Assembly (NCBI RefSeq): GCF_000209165.1
Contig: NC_009042.1
Location: 186,001 to 250,000, forward strand
From: Scheffersomyces stipitis CBS 6054
Taxonomy: Eukaryota; Ascomycota; Pichiomycetes; Serinales; Debaryomycetaceae
Length of the DNA stretch: 64,000 nt
Reading direction: 5' to 3'
Shown: positions 9,914-19,011 of the stretch, piece after piece
How the letters are laid out: every line of letters starts with the position of its first letter
Numbering within the stretch: the stretch's first letter is position 1
The notes under the pieces: generated by a model
Told to the model about the DNA's origin: nothing
Seen by the model: only the letters and a program-made list of their open reading frames with translations
Databases searched by the model: none
Made by a program: the position numbers and the translations under genes

Positions 9914-10684
9914 CTAGCTGCGGTAGTCGACTAGCAAAATGATCAATTCGCAAAGTTCAGGATGCTTCTCGAAATCTATGTAGATGGAGTCTTTTTGGGG
10001 CAGTAGAATAGTTTCAAAATTTTCTACAAGCTTCAGTATATTGATGACCGCAACGTTATCTCGGAATATGATTAAGGGACCTTGTGTGCCTATGATAATG
10101 CCGTTTTTTCCTTTTGTGGTAAAGGGTCCTTTTGCTAATTTAACTATATTATTCTCGTAGAGGTGTTTGACCACCTCAGAAAAATGAGGAAGGAACTCAG
10201 ATGCTCTTTTGATATCGCTAGAGCTGTTGAACTGAACCTTTCTAGGCAAAAACCTCTTGCTCAATTTGGCATCTCTTACCACACTCTCTAGATAGCGCCT
10301 GTTATTGAGGATGTGATTGGCATTATAATAAAACTTCTCCTGCGAAACCGCCCTATTGATAATGGGGAATATCCAGAGCCTGTTCATATCTTTGGTGTTA
10401 ACTTTTGATTTTGTATCAACAACACCGTCTTTTTCAGCTCCACCATCTTTACATTCTACAGACGTATCTCTAATGCTATCTACAGTCAACTTGATGAGGT
10501 TTCCCTGAGGAAATCGCACCGTTGTTCCATCAGCTCGTGTCTCTTCTAGCTGCCTGGCAAACGGGTTGGATGTGAGATTTTCATAGAATCCTTTCTGATA
10601 GAGTGAGGCCGCGTGTTGCTTCCGGCCTGGTAACCATTTCACAGGATTCTTCAAGACAGGATGGTTCCAATAAGGTTTTGTCAT
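9914..10684 (-). CDS. Unrecognised conserved-looking small protein
   Basis: 256 residues from ATG at 10684. The opening KPYWNHPVLKNPVKWLPGR, the block SNPFARQLEETRADGTTVRF and RFPQGNLIKL are dense in Trp/Pro/Arg and look conserved. The second half has mixed charge with a hydrophobic end (IIIGTQGPLIIFRDNVAVINI, LCELIILLVDYRS). The basic N-terminus and the short length would suit a mitochondrial ribosome-associated or respiratory-growth protein, but this is a guess and I name no homologue. It is a convincing gene on composition and length, transcribed away from the GH76 gene at 11320. Confidence 0.75.
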   Translation of the reverse strand: MTKPYWNHPVLKNPVKWLPGRKQHAASLYQKGFYENLTSNPFARQLEETRADGTTVRFPQGNLIKLTVDSIRDTSVECKDGGAEKDGVVDTKSKVNTKDMNRLWIFPIINRAVSQEKFYYNANHILNNRRYLESVVRDAKLSKRFLPRKVQFNSSSDIKRASEFLPHFSEVVKHLYENNIVKLAKGPFTTKGKNGIIIGTQGPLIIFRDNVAVINILKLVENFETILLPQKDSIYIDFEKHPELCELIILLVDYRS

Positions 10685-11319
10685 AGAAATTTTGACAGCT
10701 ACCCTTGCTTCGATTCACCTTCTATACCTAAATAGGGAAAAGATATGGAATTGAAATTTTGCTATCAGAACATTTTTTTCGTCTGTTTGTTTATGTATCC
10801 TGCAGATTGACAGATGCAACGTATTATTATATTGTATGCAATTTGTTTCAGGGCAGCAGATTTACGAGGCTCTTTTTTTGCATTAATTAGTGCACTATTT
10901 TCTTCTAGCCTAACAATTCCGATCTTTACATCCATACTGGGAGATTTTGCACAATAATTGGTATTTGAAACACCCTCTTGGCCCATGTCGAGGTACATTT
11001 CGGAGCAGAAGAATGTCCATTGTTTTGAATTCGTTAGAATCTGGCACTGCTTGTCTCGAAAATGTAAAGAAATGGGCTGGATTCCGAGGACCCTAAGTCA
11101 TGTGTGACATTTGGACTGGTTCAGCAGAACCATCACGAACTTTGCTGGAAAATTATATAAAAAGAACCAGAATCCTCTTATGATGAAGAGAGGGGAGTCA
11201 GGAATAAGTTTGTTATTTAACTTCAAACCTTTCCTCCGAAGCTGAGTCATTGTTCCGAAACCAATTACCCTAGATCGACTACAGACTTTTGATCTCTCCG
11301 GTAACTGTGCTACTCCTTG
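10685..11319. other. Divergent promoter region with TATA box for the GH76 gene
   Basis: 635 bases between two divergent genes. TATATAAAAA at 11154-11163 lies 157 bases before the ATG at 11320, a normal distance for a yeast TATA box. A minus-strand frame of 77 codons (10765-10998) does start with ATG, but I could not support it as a gene. Confidence 0.5.
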
Positions 11320-13263
11320 ATGCTAAAATTATTTATTCTTTTCCATATTATTGTCTGCATATTTGCAGCTCCCGTTAAAAAAAGGGAAGCTAAAATTGGA
11401 GGACAGTTGCTTCATGTTTCTTTGGATAATAGTGGTTTTTATCTTGGAATCAATGGTCCAAATCTTTTGAACCATAATAATAATAACAATGGAAATACAT
11501 ATAATCCGTGGACTAAATTTCCTAATATCCCAATTCCAGGATTACCAGGTTGGAAACCAACAACTAGATCTACAACAACAAGTACGGCACCTATTGCTAC
11601 AACAACTGCTGATCAGCCTACCACTACACAAGCTACCACTAACCCAACCACTCAAACCACCACACCTGCAAATACCAATCCTGTAACAGTGGTTACAAGT
11701 GTATCTACTCAGGTCACCTCTACCTCAATTGTTCATATTCCCACTCCAACAACTACTATCACATTTTACCCAACCACCAACCCAACCACTAACCCAACCA
11801 CTAACCCAACCACTAACCCAACCACCAACCCAACCACTAACCCAACCACTAACCCTACTACGAACCCTACTACGAACCCTACTACGAACCCTACTACCAA
11901 CCCTACTACCAACCCTACTACCAACCCTACTACCAACCCTACTACCAACCCTACTACCAAACCAACCACGACTTCCACTACACCATTACTGACATCTACT
12001 ACAACTAGCCCATCTACTACAACTAGCCCATCTACTACAACTAGTTCACCTACAACTTCTTCAAGTTCGACGTCTTCCACTACTTCAAGTACTTCCTCTT
12101 CTTCCCTGTCTTCTCTGTCTAGTGCTCCATCGGCCTCTGCTGTTCCTGTGAATGCTTTCCAAGACACAGTTGATGACATTTGGAATAGATTTTGGAGTGA
12201 GCCAAATGCAGCTTGGTCAGACAATGATAATATATGTGGACTGACCAGTTTTGCTCCTCTTGTTGTTTGGGATCAGGCAGTTGTCGGTACTGCAATTGTC
12301 AACACCTTGAACAAACCCAGAATTGATGCTACACTCACAAACCTTTTGCAATACAAGAACAACGAAAATGGAGCATTTTCTGCTACAACAGCTGGAGATG
12401 ACGATATCTACAACGATGACAACGCCCAGGCCGCTTGGGTATTCATTGACGCTTACAAAGCAACTGGAAATACCGACTACTTAGACAATGCCAAAGGCAT
12501 TGTGAATTGGGTCATATCCCAATGGGCCAGCAACGGTGGAGTGTTCTGGCACCTTAACAATAACTACGTTGCCTCCATTTCTACTACGGAAGCAGCCTTG
12601 GCAGCAGTAAGATTATACGAAATTGAGCAAGATAACAAGTTGTTGGAATTTGCATCCAACTGTATGGACTGGATGTTTGCCAATCTTCAGGATAAGAGCG
12701 ACTACTTGTTCTACGATGGATTAAATAATGATGATTACAGTGACATCAACAAGGGTAAGCTTACTTACTCTGTTGGCTGTGGTTTAAGCGCTATGGCTTA
12801 CTTACACTATTACACTGGAAACCAAAAATGGTTGATTGAATCTAAGAATATCGCTACGTCTGTCACCAAGGGTTCTGGTGCATTTTACGGCAGTGACGGT
12901 GCTTGGAATAACCAATTACAATATGTTCATTTATTATTCATGGGATTTGCAGATCTCTTCAAATATATTCCATGGCAACCTGAATTCGATGGCTATAAGA
13001 CCGAAGTCTTGAAACAAGGTTCGTACGTCTACACCACTAAGCAGGACCCTGACGATCCTAACATGTACTTCAATCTGCCAACTACGACTCCACAGATGAC
13101 CAAGAAATACAATGCTTTATTTAACCAAGACGCTTCCAGCTCAGACACTGCGGCTCAGCATTGTGATTCAAATGAGAACAATCCAATTCCAAAATCCTTG
13201 ATGGACAATGCTTCGGCTGCGCAAATAATGTTTGCAATCTCCCAGATAGAATCTCCACAATAG
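11320..13263 (+). CDS. Secreted GH76 alpha-1,6-mannanase-like protein with Thr/Pro linker
   Basis: 647 residues from the ATG at 11320 (an in-frame TTG just upstream is not a start). Residues 1-17 form a signal peptide, followed by a dibasic KKREA site like a Kex2/Ste13 processing site. Residues about 65-265 are a Thr/Ser/Pro linker with 16 PTTN-type units, likely heavily O-mannosylated. Residues about 275-640 are a glycoside hydrolase family 76 (alpha/alpha)6 domain: repeated GGVFW, AALAAVRLYE, YSVGCGLSAMAYLHYYTGN, and the adjacent Asp pair D366-D367 in IYNDDNAQAAW that corresponds to the catalytic DD of the family. GH76 enzymes cut alpha-1,6-mannan; the yeast Dfg5/Dcw1 branch crosslinks GPI wall proteins. 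No GPI signal is seen, so the protein is probably secreted or wall-bound. Convergent with the gene ending at 13313, 49 bases apart. Confidence 0.85.
   Translation: MLKLFILFHIIVCIFAAPVKKREAKIGGQLLHVSLDNSGFYLGINGPNLLNHNNNNNGNTYNPWTKFPNIPIPGLPGWKPTTRSTTTSTAPIATTTADQPTTTQATTNPTTQTTTPANTNPVTVVTSVSTQVTSTSIVHIPTPTTTITFYPTTNPTTNPTTNPTTNPTTNPTTNPTTNPTTNPTTNPTTNPTTNPTTNPTTNPTTNPTTNPTTKPTTTSTTPLLTSTTTSPSTTTSPSTTTSSPTTSSSSTSSTTSSTSSSSLSSLSSAPSASAVPVNAFQDTVDDIWNRFWSEPNAAWSDNDNICGLTSFAPLVVWDQAVVGTAIVNTLNKPRIDATLTNLLQYKNNENGAFSATTAGDDDIYNDDNAQAAWVFIDAYKATGNTDYLDNAKGIVNWVISQWASNGGVFWHLNNNYVASISTTEAALAAVRLYEIEQDNKLLEFASNCMDWMFANLQDKSDYLFYDGLNNDDYSDINKGKLTYSVGCGLSAMAYLHYYTGNQKWLIESKNIATSVTKGSGAFYGSDGAWNNQLQYVHLLFMGFADLFKYIPWQPEFDGYKTEVLKQGSYVYTTKQDPDDPNMYFNLPTTTPQMTKKYNALFNQDASSSDTAAQHCDSNENNPIPKSLMDNASAAQIMFAISQIESPQ
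11770..11961 (+). repeat. 16 tandem 12-bp units encoding PTTN
   Basis: Fifteen PTTN units and a last PTTK. The DNA falls into blocks: units 1-7 use CCAACCACYAAC, units 8-10 CCTACTACGAAC, and units 11-16 CCTACTACCAAC (last one ending AAA). Protein is constant while synonymous codons change by block, which indicates stepwise local amplification. Frames on both strands stay open because the unit contains no stop in any frame. Confidence 0.97.
11995..12048 (+). repeat. Three 18-bp tandem units in the Ser/Thr linker
   Basis: TCTACTACAACTAGCCCA twice exactly (11995-12012, 12013-12030) and once with three changes (12031-12048), encoding STTTSP-type units. It is a second, independent minisatellite in the same linker. 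Confidence 0.9.
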
Positions 13264-13312
13264 AAGAGATAGATATTTAATTCCTAGATACCATTATTTA
13301 AAATTTAAGCTA

Positions 13313-14581
13313 TTAACTTTTGTTTTCAATTACCTTATACTTCTTCCTAGCTTCTTCAAGAGAGAAATTGTGTTCTGCTTGATGCCACCTTTCATGTAGT
13401 CTTCCGTAGAGTAGCACCAAGTTTGGTTCGTCACTTTTGGCATCGTTTACGTCACTCCTTCCAAATAATCTACCTTTTTCCTCGTCCCATTGCTGGAATG
13501 TAATCCTTTCCCATTCATCGTGTTTTCTGTATCCCAATCTTTTCAATTTTGGAGAATTCAATGGCTCGGGATCGAGAATAGAAGGAAGCTTGGGATCACA
13601 GAAGTAAATGATTACCAATCTTTTAAAATTTTTCTGATCATCAGGTGGGGTTACGACTCGATGTATAGAAGACTTGAAGTATGCACCAGTTATAAATTCC
13701 AATGCATCGCCTATATTAACAATAAGTCCGTTAGGTGTATGGCCAACATACTTCCAATCACCAGTATAATAGTCTCTTATCTGTAATGACAAGATAGGCT
13801 GGGATGTAATAAATGTGAACGCCGTGCCATCAGAATGTCCACGGAGCCAATTGTTATCAACTTTTGCTTCATCTTCAGGATTCAAAGCATGGTAGATCAT
13901 GAATCTTCCGAATCCACTTCCTGAATTATAGGAATCACCATCCACAACCTTGAAGTAGTTCTCCCACAAGTAACCTTCTGGAAGCTCTAATATAATATCA
14001 CATAAAATAGTCAACTTCTTCAAGATATTGCCATGTATGAATCTAAAATAGCTCACAACATTTGGAAGATGTGCTTTCACTATCTCTGGGTAGGGCTTGG
14101 AGGAATCATAAACTTCCCTTTGTTGCAAGTCCCTGAAATTGTACAATTCAATACTATCTTTGACTCCGTTCTTCATAGACCAATATCCCTTTGGTTTGAA
14201 TCCGGCACCTCTTTCCGCACCTAATGAAACACTTCTGTCTTCTGTATCAGAAGTCAATGCTCCAGACAAGTACTTCTTCTTTTCCTGATCCGGCAACTCA
14301 AACGTGGATTGAGCAACAGACCTCAATTGGTCAAACGTGTCTTGGCTGATTCCATGGTTAACCAAAGCGAAAAATCCTACAGTTGAGAGAGACTCTTCAA
14401 GCTGGGTAGCAAGTTTTTTTCTCTGATCCAAGAAATCTGGTCCTTCCTGGAAAAGAGACAAATCTAGTGAGTTCAATTGGATAACTTCTGCAGCAGTATC
14501 TGACGGAGTAGCCTCTACAAATGGTCTCAAATTGTACTTCTTGTCAATTTCGTCAATATTCAAATTTTCAGTTGTAGCCAT
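13313..14581 (-). CDS. 2-oxoglutarate/Fe(II) dioxygenase, isopenicillin-N-synthase-like
   Basis: 422 residues from ATG at 14581. N-terminal DIOX_N-type segment (SLSTVGFFALVNHGISQDTF, residues about 65-84) and a C-terminal 2OG-Fe(II) domain. Iron ligands visible: His249 and Asp251 (GHSDGTAFTFI), distal His307 (SSIHRVV), and Arg321 (KRLVIIYF) as the likely 2OG carboxylate anchor. The segment NGLIVNIGDALEFITGAYFKS is typical of the family. Such enzymes hydroxylate or desaturate small molecules; the substrate here is unknown. It shares a 0.7 kb promoter with the divergent DUR3-type transporter, which may bring in the substrate. The C-terminal 90 residues are charged and family-atypical. Confidence 0.85.
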   Translation of the reverse strand: MATTENLNIDEIDKKYNLRPFVEATPSDTAAEVIQLNSLDLSLFQEGPDFLDQRKKLATQLEESLSTVGFFALVNHGISQDTFDQLRSVAQSTFELPDQEKKKYLSGALTSDTEDRSVSLGAERGAGFKPKGYWSMKNGVKDSIELYNFRDLQQREVYDSSKPYPEIVKAHLPNVVSYFRFIHGNILKKLTILCDIILELPEGYLWENYFKVVDGDSYNSGSGFGRFMIYHALNPEDEAKVDNNWLRGHSDGTAFTFITSQPILSLQIRDYYTGDWKYVGHTPNGLIVNIGDALEFITGAYFKSSIHRVVTPPDDQKNFKRLVIIYFCDPKLPSILDPEPLNSPKLKRLGYRKHDEWERITFQQWDEEKGRLFGRSDVNDAKSDEPNLVLLYGRLHERWHQAEHNFSLEEARKKYKVIENKS

Positions 14582-15283
14582 TTCAAGGGTGATCTTGGTG
14601 GAAAGTGTAGAGAAAGTAGTAAGAAACTGTAAGAGTATTTTACAGTACCATCAATTCCTATCCATACCACTTCTAGATCAACAATCACACCATCCAATCT
14701 TCCATTTCTAGACAATATTCCGTGTCTAATCGGCCATCGTGGCCCGGAGCCCTCGACTACATGTCTATAAATTTGACAGTTTCAGCCACAATTTTTGGGA
14801 GCCACATATAGACGTTTAAGGGGTTGCAAAATATTATTTTTCACGTGGAACGCACTCATATGTGGTTATCAATTGCTGCAACCAAAATATGCCAGCTAAA
14901 CTTTCTTCAGCCGAACCGGACCAGGAAGTTATTCCGAAGTTCTGTCCACATTTTTCGGAAAGAACTCAGGTGGCTGAAGTATGATGGAGCCTGGTAATTT
15001 GATATCAAGTTGAAAGATGAAGAGCTTTATATTCCCTGATCAAGACTGAGCGATAAGGTCAAACGATAAGACTTCAACTTGGAACGAAGAGTAATTCGTT
15101 AAATGCTGAAACTTCATGTGAATTATTCCAACCGTCAATCCATTAATTGAGTTGGCAAGGTCCATAAATTTTGTGATTGTTCTTGACAGTACATCAAAAG
15201 TTTCACTTCCTGCATTGCTATAAAAGGACGACAACAGCCATTATTTTTGCAACATCTCATATCTACACCAGCAATCTAACAAA
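14582..15283. promoter_or_regulatory. Shared divergent promoter of dioxygenase and DUR3-type transporter
   Basis: 702 bases. Visible elements: GCCACA (TGTGGC on the other strand, Met31/32-type core) at 14785-14790 and 14801-14806; TCACGTG (Cbf1 type) at 14841-14847; two GATAAG (GATA factor, nitrogen catabolite type) at 15052-15057 and 15065-15070; TATAAAAG at 15219-15226, 58 bases before the transporter ATG. Motif identities are established for S. cerevisiae; their use here is inferred. Confidence 0.5.
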
Positions 15284-17263
15284 ATGGAACCAACCTTATC
15301 TCAAGGTGTAGCATATGGTGTCATCATAGGTGGCGGCGCATTCTTTGCCATAGTGATGAACTATTTCACTCACCTCCAGAACCGTTACAGTCGTTACAAT
15401 TCCAACAAGATTGATGAATTCGTTTCAGGAAGCAGATCCATAGGGTTCGGATTGCTTCTCAGTGGTATCTTATCCAATTGGACATGGAGTTTAACTTTAC
15501 TTGAATCGGCTGTCAAGAGCTACAATATGGGCTTCAGTGGAAGTTATTGGTACGGTATTGGAGGTTTGTTGCAAGTTTCTGTCTTCTCTGTCATCTCTAG
15601 TAAGATCAAGAAGAATGCAAATTTGGTCACCACGTTTCCTGAAATGGGCTATTTCAGGTTTGGAAGAGCTGGCCATTTAGCATTCTTGTGGTGTGGATTC
15701 ATTTGTAATGCCATTGTCAGTTCGTGTATACTACTTGGAGGTAGTGCAGTATTTCATGCTATAACCGGTATTAATCAATATGCTGCTCTCTTTCTTATTC
15801 CATTTGGAGTTGCCGTATACGTGTCCTTCGGTGGATTGCGTGCTACATTCATTTCAGATGCTACTCATACTTGTATAATTCTTGTCTTCTTAATCGTTTT
15901 CATGTTCGAAGTTTACGTTACCAATCCAAAGATCGGATCTCCTGAAAAGATGTGGGAATTGCTTGAACTGCTTTCTCCAGTCGACGGAAACTATAGCGGT
16001 TCCTACTTGACTTTTAGATCCCAACAAGGTGCAATATTTGCTGTAGTTAGTATTATCACTGGATTTGGCTTGGTTGTTAACGACCAGGCGTATTTGTCCA
16101 GAGCTGTTGCAGCAGACCCGAGATTTACATCCAGAGCATACTTTTTTGCTTCAGTTTGTTGGTTTGTCATCCCTTTCTCAATAGGAACATCGTTGGGTCT
16201 TGCAGCTAGAGCTCTCACGGTATACCCTGATTTCCCTGCTTTGTCTGATTTCGAAGTCGGAGAAGGCTTACCAGCTGTAGCTGCTGCCACTTATTTAATG
16301 GGTAAATCTGGACTGGCAATGATGATTGTGATGATTTTCTTTTCAGTTACGTCGTCCTTTGCTGGCGAGTTGATTGGTACTTCTACTTTACTTTCTTATG
16401 ATGTCTATAAGAGGTATTACAAACCAGATGCTACTCCTAAAGAAGTTGTCACAGCAGCCAAAATTTTTGTCTTCCTTTGGGCCATATTTGCTTCATCTTT
16501 AGCTTCTATATTTTACGGTGCAGCAAAAATTTCCATGGGGTGGTTATTCAATTTCTTGGGAGTTGCTACTGCTTCTGGTGTCTTCCCCATTGCTCTTACA
16601 TTCACCTGGAAAAGATTGAATAAATCAGGTGCTGTTGGTGGATCTGTAGGAGGCATGGTATTGGCCCTAGTTGTCTGGCTCGTCACATGTAAAGCTAGCA
16701 AGGGTGAAATCAATGTCACCAACTTGTCAGATCAATGGGTCTCGTTTGCCGGTAATGTCACAGCCCTTATTCTGGGAGGCGTTATTTCAATAGGATCATC
16801 TCTAATTTGGCCATCTACATTCGAATTTGAAGAAACCAGAAACAGAACAAGTTTGATTTCTGCACCTGTTAAGAGTGAACCAGCGTTGAACGAAACCAAG
16901 GAACAAAACGAAAAGAGCTCTGACCTCAAAATCACTGAAAGCGATAAAGACATTGAACTGGCTTCAGTAGATACCGACTTGGACATGGACCTTCACCAAG
17001 TGATTGACCACCAGCATTTAGATAGACAGTTCAAGAAGTACTGTGGTTTGGTTGCAATTCTTGCGGTTATCATGACATTTATAATCCCTGTTCCATTAGG
17101 AGCAAGCCCATATGTTTTCTCGCCCGGCTTTTTAAAGGGCTGTGTCATAATTATTATCGCCTGGCTATTCTTCTCATTTTCTTTCGTTGTTCTTCTTCCA
17201 ATATTTGAAGCTAGGAAAGAAGTATGGAGAATTACCAAGCTGGTTCTCTCTTTTGGACTGTAA
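15284..17263 (+). CDS. DUR3: DUR3-type solute:sodium symporter family transporter (urea/polyamine)
   Basis: 659 residues from ATG at 15284. About 14-15 hydrophobic helices, starting with GVAYGVIIGGGAFFAIVMNY. Marks of the SSS/Dur3 group: FVSGSRSIGFGLLLSGILSN, WTWSLTLLESA, SYWYGIGGLLQV, and the helix ending FFSVTSSFAGELIGTSTLLS. A long hydrophilic loop of about 80 residues near 520-585 is rich in Lys/Glu/Asp, before the last two helices. Dur3 imports urea and polyamines at the plasma membrane; Candida species carry several paralogues (DUR3, DUR31-33) with different substrates, so the substrate is open. GATAAG elements upstream fit nitrogen control. The stop is only 7 bases from the end of the convergent MRM2 gene, so the 3' ends must overlap. 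Confidence 0.8.
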   Translation: MEPTLSQGVAYGVIIGGGAFFAIVMNYFTHLQNRYSRYNSNKIDEFVSGSRSIGFGLLLSGILSNWTWSLTLLESAVKSYNMGFSGSYWYGIGGLLQVSVFSVISSKIKKNANLVTTFPEMGYFRFGRAGHLAFLWCGFICNAIVSSCILLGGSAVFHAITGINQYAALFLIPFGVAVYVSFGGLRATFISDATHTCIILVFLIVFMFEVYVTNPKIGSPEKMWELLELLSPVDGNYSGSYLTFRSQQGAIFAVVSIITGFGLVVNDQAYLSRAVAADPRFTSRAYFFASVCWFVIPFSIGTSLGLAARALTVYPDFPALSDFEVGEGLPAVAAATYLMGKSGLAMMIVMIFFSVTSSFAGELIGTSTLLSYDVYKRYYKPDATPKEVVTAAKIFVFLWAIFASSLASIFYGAAKISMGWLFNFLGVATASGVFPIALTFTWKRLNKSGAVGGSVGGMVLALVVWLVTCKASKGEINVTNLSDQWVSFAGNVTALILGGVISIGSSLIWPSTFEFEETRNRTSLISAPVKSEPALNETKEQNEKSSDLKITESDKDIELASVDTDLDMDLHQVIDHQHLDRQFKKYCGLVAILAVIMTFIIPVPLGASPYVFSPGFLKGCVIIIIAWLFFSFSFVVLLPIFEARKEVWRITKLVLSFGL

Positions 17264-17270
17264 GTAAACT

Positions 17271-18062
17271 CTAGTGGAAAACTTCTTCTACGCAGATATC
17301 TCGCTTCTTGCCAACTCCTATAATGTACATTTCTCTCAGCTCGTTCCGACAAGCCTGAGGCTTGAATCTGTAGACTTTCTCGAATAGTAAACGCATTCTC
17401 TCTTGTAATACCTGGTCTTCCTTGCCAGTGTAGAACTTCATCACCAAGCTTCCACCTTCTTTAAGAACTTCGCACGCTAGTATTATAGCCCCATCACAGA
17501 GATCCATACTTGCATAATGGTCATTATCCTTTATTCCGGAGGTGTTGGACATCATATCACTGAGAACTAAGTCTACAGTCAACATTTTACGTTTTTGATC
17601 TATTATTTCTATCTCTGAACCCTCACTTTCTTTCACTATTTCCAGCTGTTTTCGAGTAAAAAAATCCCGAATATCATCGTGGGTCTTTTTTGAAAGTATA
17701 TTACCCTGAATAAAATGGCTCCCTTTCGGAGCTGTGGATAATATAAGATCTACGCCTAGAATCAGAGACTTTACTCCTAGTTTTTTCATTCGTTCCACTG
17801 CCACTTGAGTCCATGCACCAGGGGCAAAGCCGAGATCTAAAATGTTTTCTGTCTTTCTGTTGAAAACGCTGTACTTCTGGTCTATCTCTATCAATTTATA
17901 GGCAGCTCGAGATCGATAATGATCTGATTTCGACTGCTTAGTATGGGGATCGTTGACTTGTCTGTTGAGCCATCGAGTCGAAGACTTGGACTTATATCTG
18001 ATAAAATTTACAATGTCTCCCTGAGTCTCTGAACGAAGACATCGAGATACGGCTATATACAT
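17271..18062 (-). CDS. MRM2: MRM2-like mitochondrial 21S rRNA 2'-O-methyltransferase
   Basis: 263 residues; the ATG at 18062 is used (an upstream in-frame TTG at 18068 is not). RrmJ/FtsJ fold: SAM-binding ILDLGFAPGAWTQVAVERM, and the K-D-K-E catalytic tetrad seen as Lys in SRAAYKLIEID, Asp in DLVLSDMMSN, Lys in SLVMKFYTGK and Glu in CRNELREMYI. Mrm2 methylates a uridine of the large mitochondrial rRNA. The first residues (MYIAVSRCLRSETQG) suit a mitochondrial presequence. A charged loop of about 20 residues (KQLEIVKESEGSEIEIIDQ) between strands is longer than in bacterial RrmJ. Confidence 0.9.
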   Translation of the reverse strand: MYIAVSRCLRSETQGDIVNFIRYKSKSSTRWLNRQVNDPHTKQSKSDHYRSRAAYKLIEIDQKYSVFNRKTENILDLGFAPGAWTQVAVERMKKLGVKSLILGVDLILSTAPKGSHFIQGNILSKKTHDDIRDFFTRKQLEIVKESEGSEIEIIDQKRKMLTVDLVLSDMMSNTSGIKDNDHYASMDLCDGAIILACEVLKEGGSLVMKFYTGKEDQVLQERMRLLFEKVYRFKPQACRNELREMYIIGVGKKRDICVEEVFH

Positions 18063-18187
18063 TTGCAAAACAATACTTTTTTGCTAATTATTGAAGAAAG
18101 TAAGATATTTCAATGCCCAAAATCTTAACTATGGGGACCTCAAATTTAGTATGAAGATATTGATCCGAGAGAGTGGTTGGTGAACGA

Positions 18188-19011
18188 CTAAGTTGCAACA
18201 TGAGAAAAAGGTAAGCAATTAGATAGCAAACTCTGAAGGATACTGGAGATGTTTGTGTTTAGTTCGAGCTTGTCAAAACTGGGTAATAAATCTGTTATAA
18301 TGGACAGTAATTCTTTGACAGTATGACTAGTTATGTTTTCCAGAATTTTATATAGTTATTATATTATATCAATAATTATATACAAACAGACCTTTATGTC
18401 ATTCGCTAGCAGTTCTAGCCCCTAATTTAGGAGATGAAGTAAGTCTGTCTAGTATAGCGGTGAAGTATTTGTCAAAAGGTGTATACTGGTACTGTGAAAC
18501 GTGAAATTCATTATTCTCGGGATCTTCAATGTTGTCAGGTACCTGTGAAGATGTAGTTGTGAGTAGACCAGGAATCTGGTCTTCTAATTTCAGAAAAGCA
18601 TTTTACGAAATCTTGACTTATGTCACTTATAAGACAAGATAAGAATAGTTTGTCTTCAATTATGCCAATTTAGCCTGCTTGTTCTAATCTCGACAAGTCG
18701 TCATATGTGATTTCGGGGCCATGAGTATAAATTACTTCATCCATTTAAGAAGAAAATGCTGAGAAACCTTTAGAAGGGTTTGATATTTTATCATCTATTG
18801 AAAACTCGAGGCCCATTATTGTACCAAAGATTTGGAGGAAAATAAGCACTATATTGAAAGCATGTCTAAAAGCTATGTCACTCTTGTTTCTCTTACAAAA
18901 TCCCTCTCCCTTTTATACCTCAAGAATGAGCTTCCACAGGACAAACTGTATGTCTTTCTTCCTATCTGCTTACCCTCGTAAGATTCTTTAATTTCACATG
19001 TTGCAACTTAG
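18188..19011. repeat. 15-bp perfect inverted repeat flanking a probable pseudogene
   Basis: CTAAGTTGCAACATG at 18188-18202 and its exact reverse complement at 18997-19011. The core GTTGCAAC is itself a palindrome and recurs at 19276-19283. The pair brackets the coding remnant at 18399-18912. No target-site duplication is visible outside the arms, so a transposon is not proven; the arms may instead be copies of a protein-binding site. Confidence 0.5.
18399..18912 (-). pseudogene. Probable dead protein-coding gene with in-frame stops and a frameshift
   Basis: On the minus strand one frame runs from 18912 to about 18538 with protein-like sequence (RHAFNIVLIFLQIFGTIM, FSIDDKISNPSKGFSAFSS, MDEVIYTHGPEITYDDLSRL, IGIIEDKLFLSCLISDI) but is broken by TAA at 18747-18745 and TAA at 18672-18670. 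The +1/-1 frame then continues open from 18602 to a TGA at 18401-18399 (LEDQIPGLLTTTSSQVPDNI, FHVSQYQYTPFDKYFTAILD, RLTSSPKLGARTASE). Composition (Pro, Gly, Asp, Gln spread evenly) is that of a folded protein rather than AT-rich noise. I found no splice signals that would remove the stops. I do not recognise the family. Chance open frames remain possible. Confidence 0.4.

Noticed and set aside
10765..10998. 77-codon minus-strand frame upstream of the small gene at 9914-10684
   Set aside because: Has an ATG but its product shows no recognisable feature and it lies in a promoter region; kept only as a remote possibility.
11766..12224. Long minus-strand frame of Val/Gly repeats in the GH76 gene
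   Set aside because: Shadow of the PTTN tandem repeat, which has no stop in any frame.
18399..18912. Intact spliced gene in the MRM2-MPP10 gap
   Set aside because: The two in-frame TAA are flanked directly by coding-like sequence and no GTATGT/TACTAAC-type signals surround them, so a pseudogene is the better reading.
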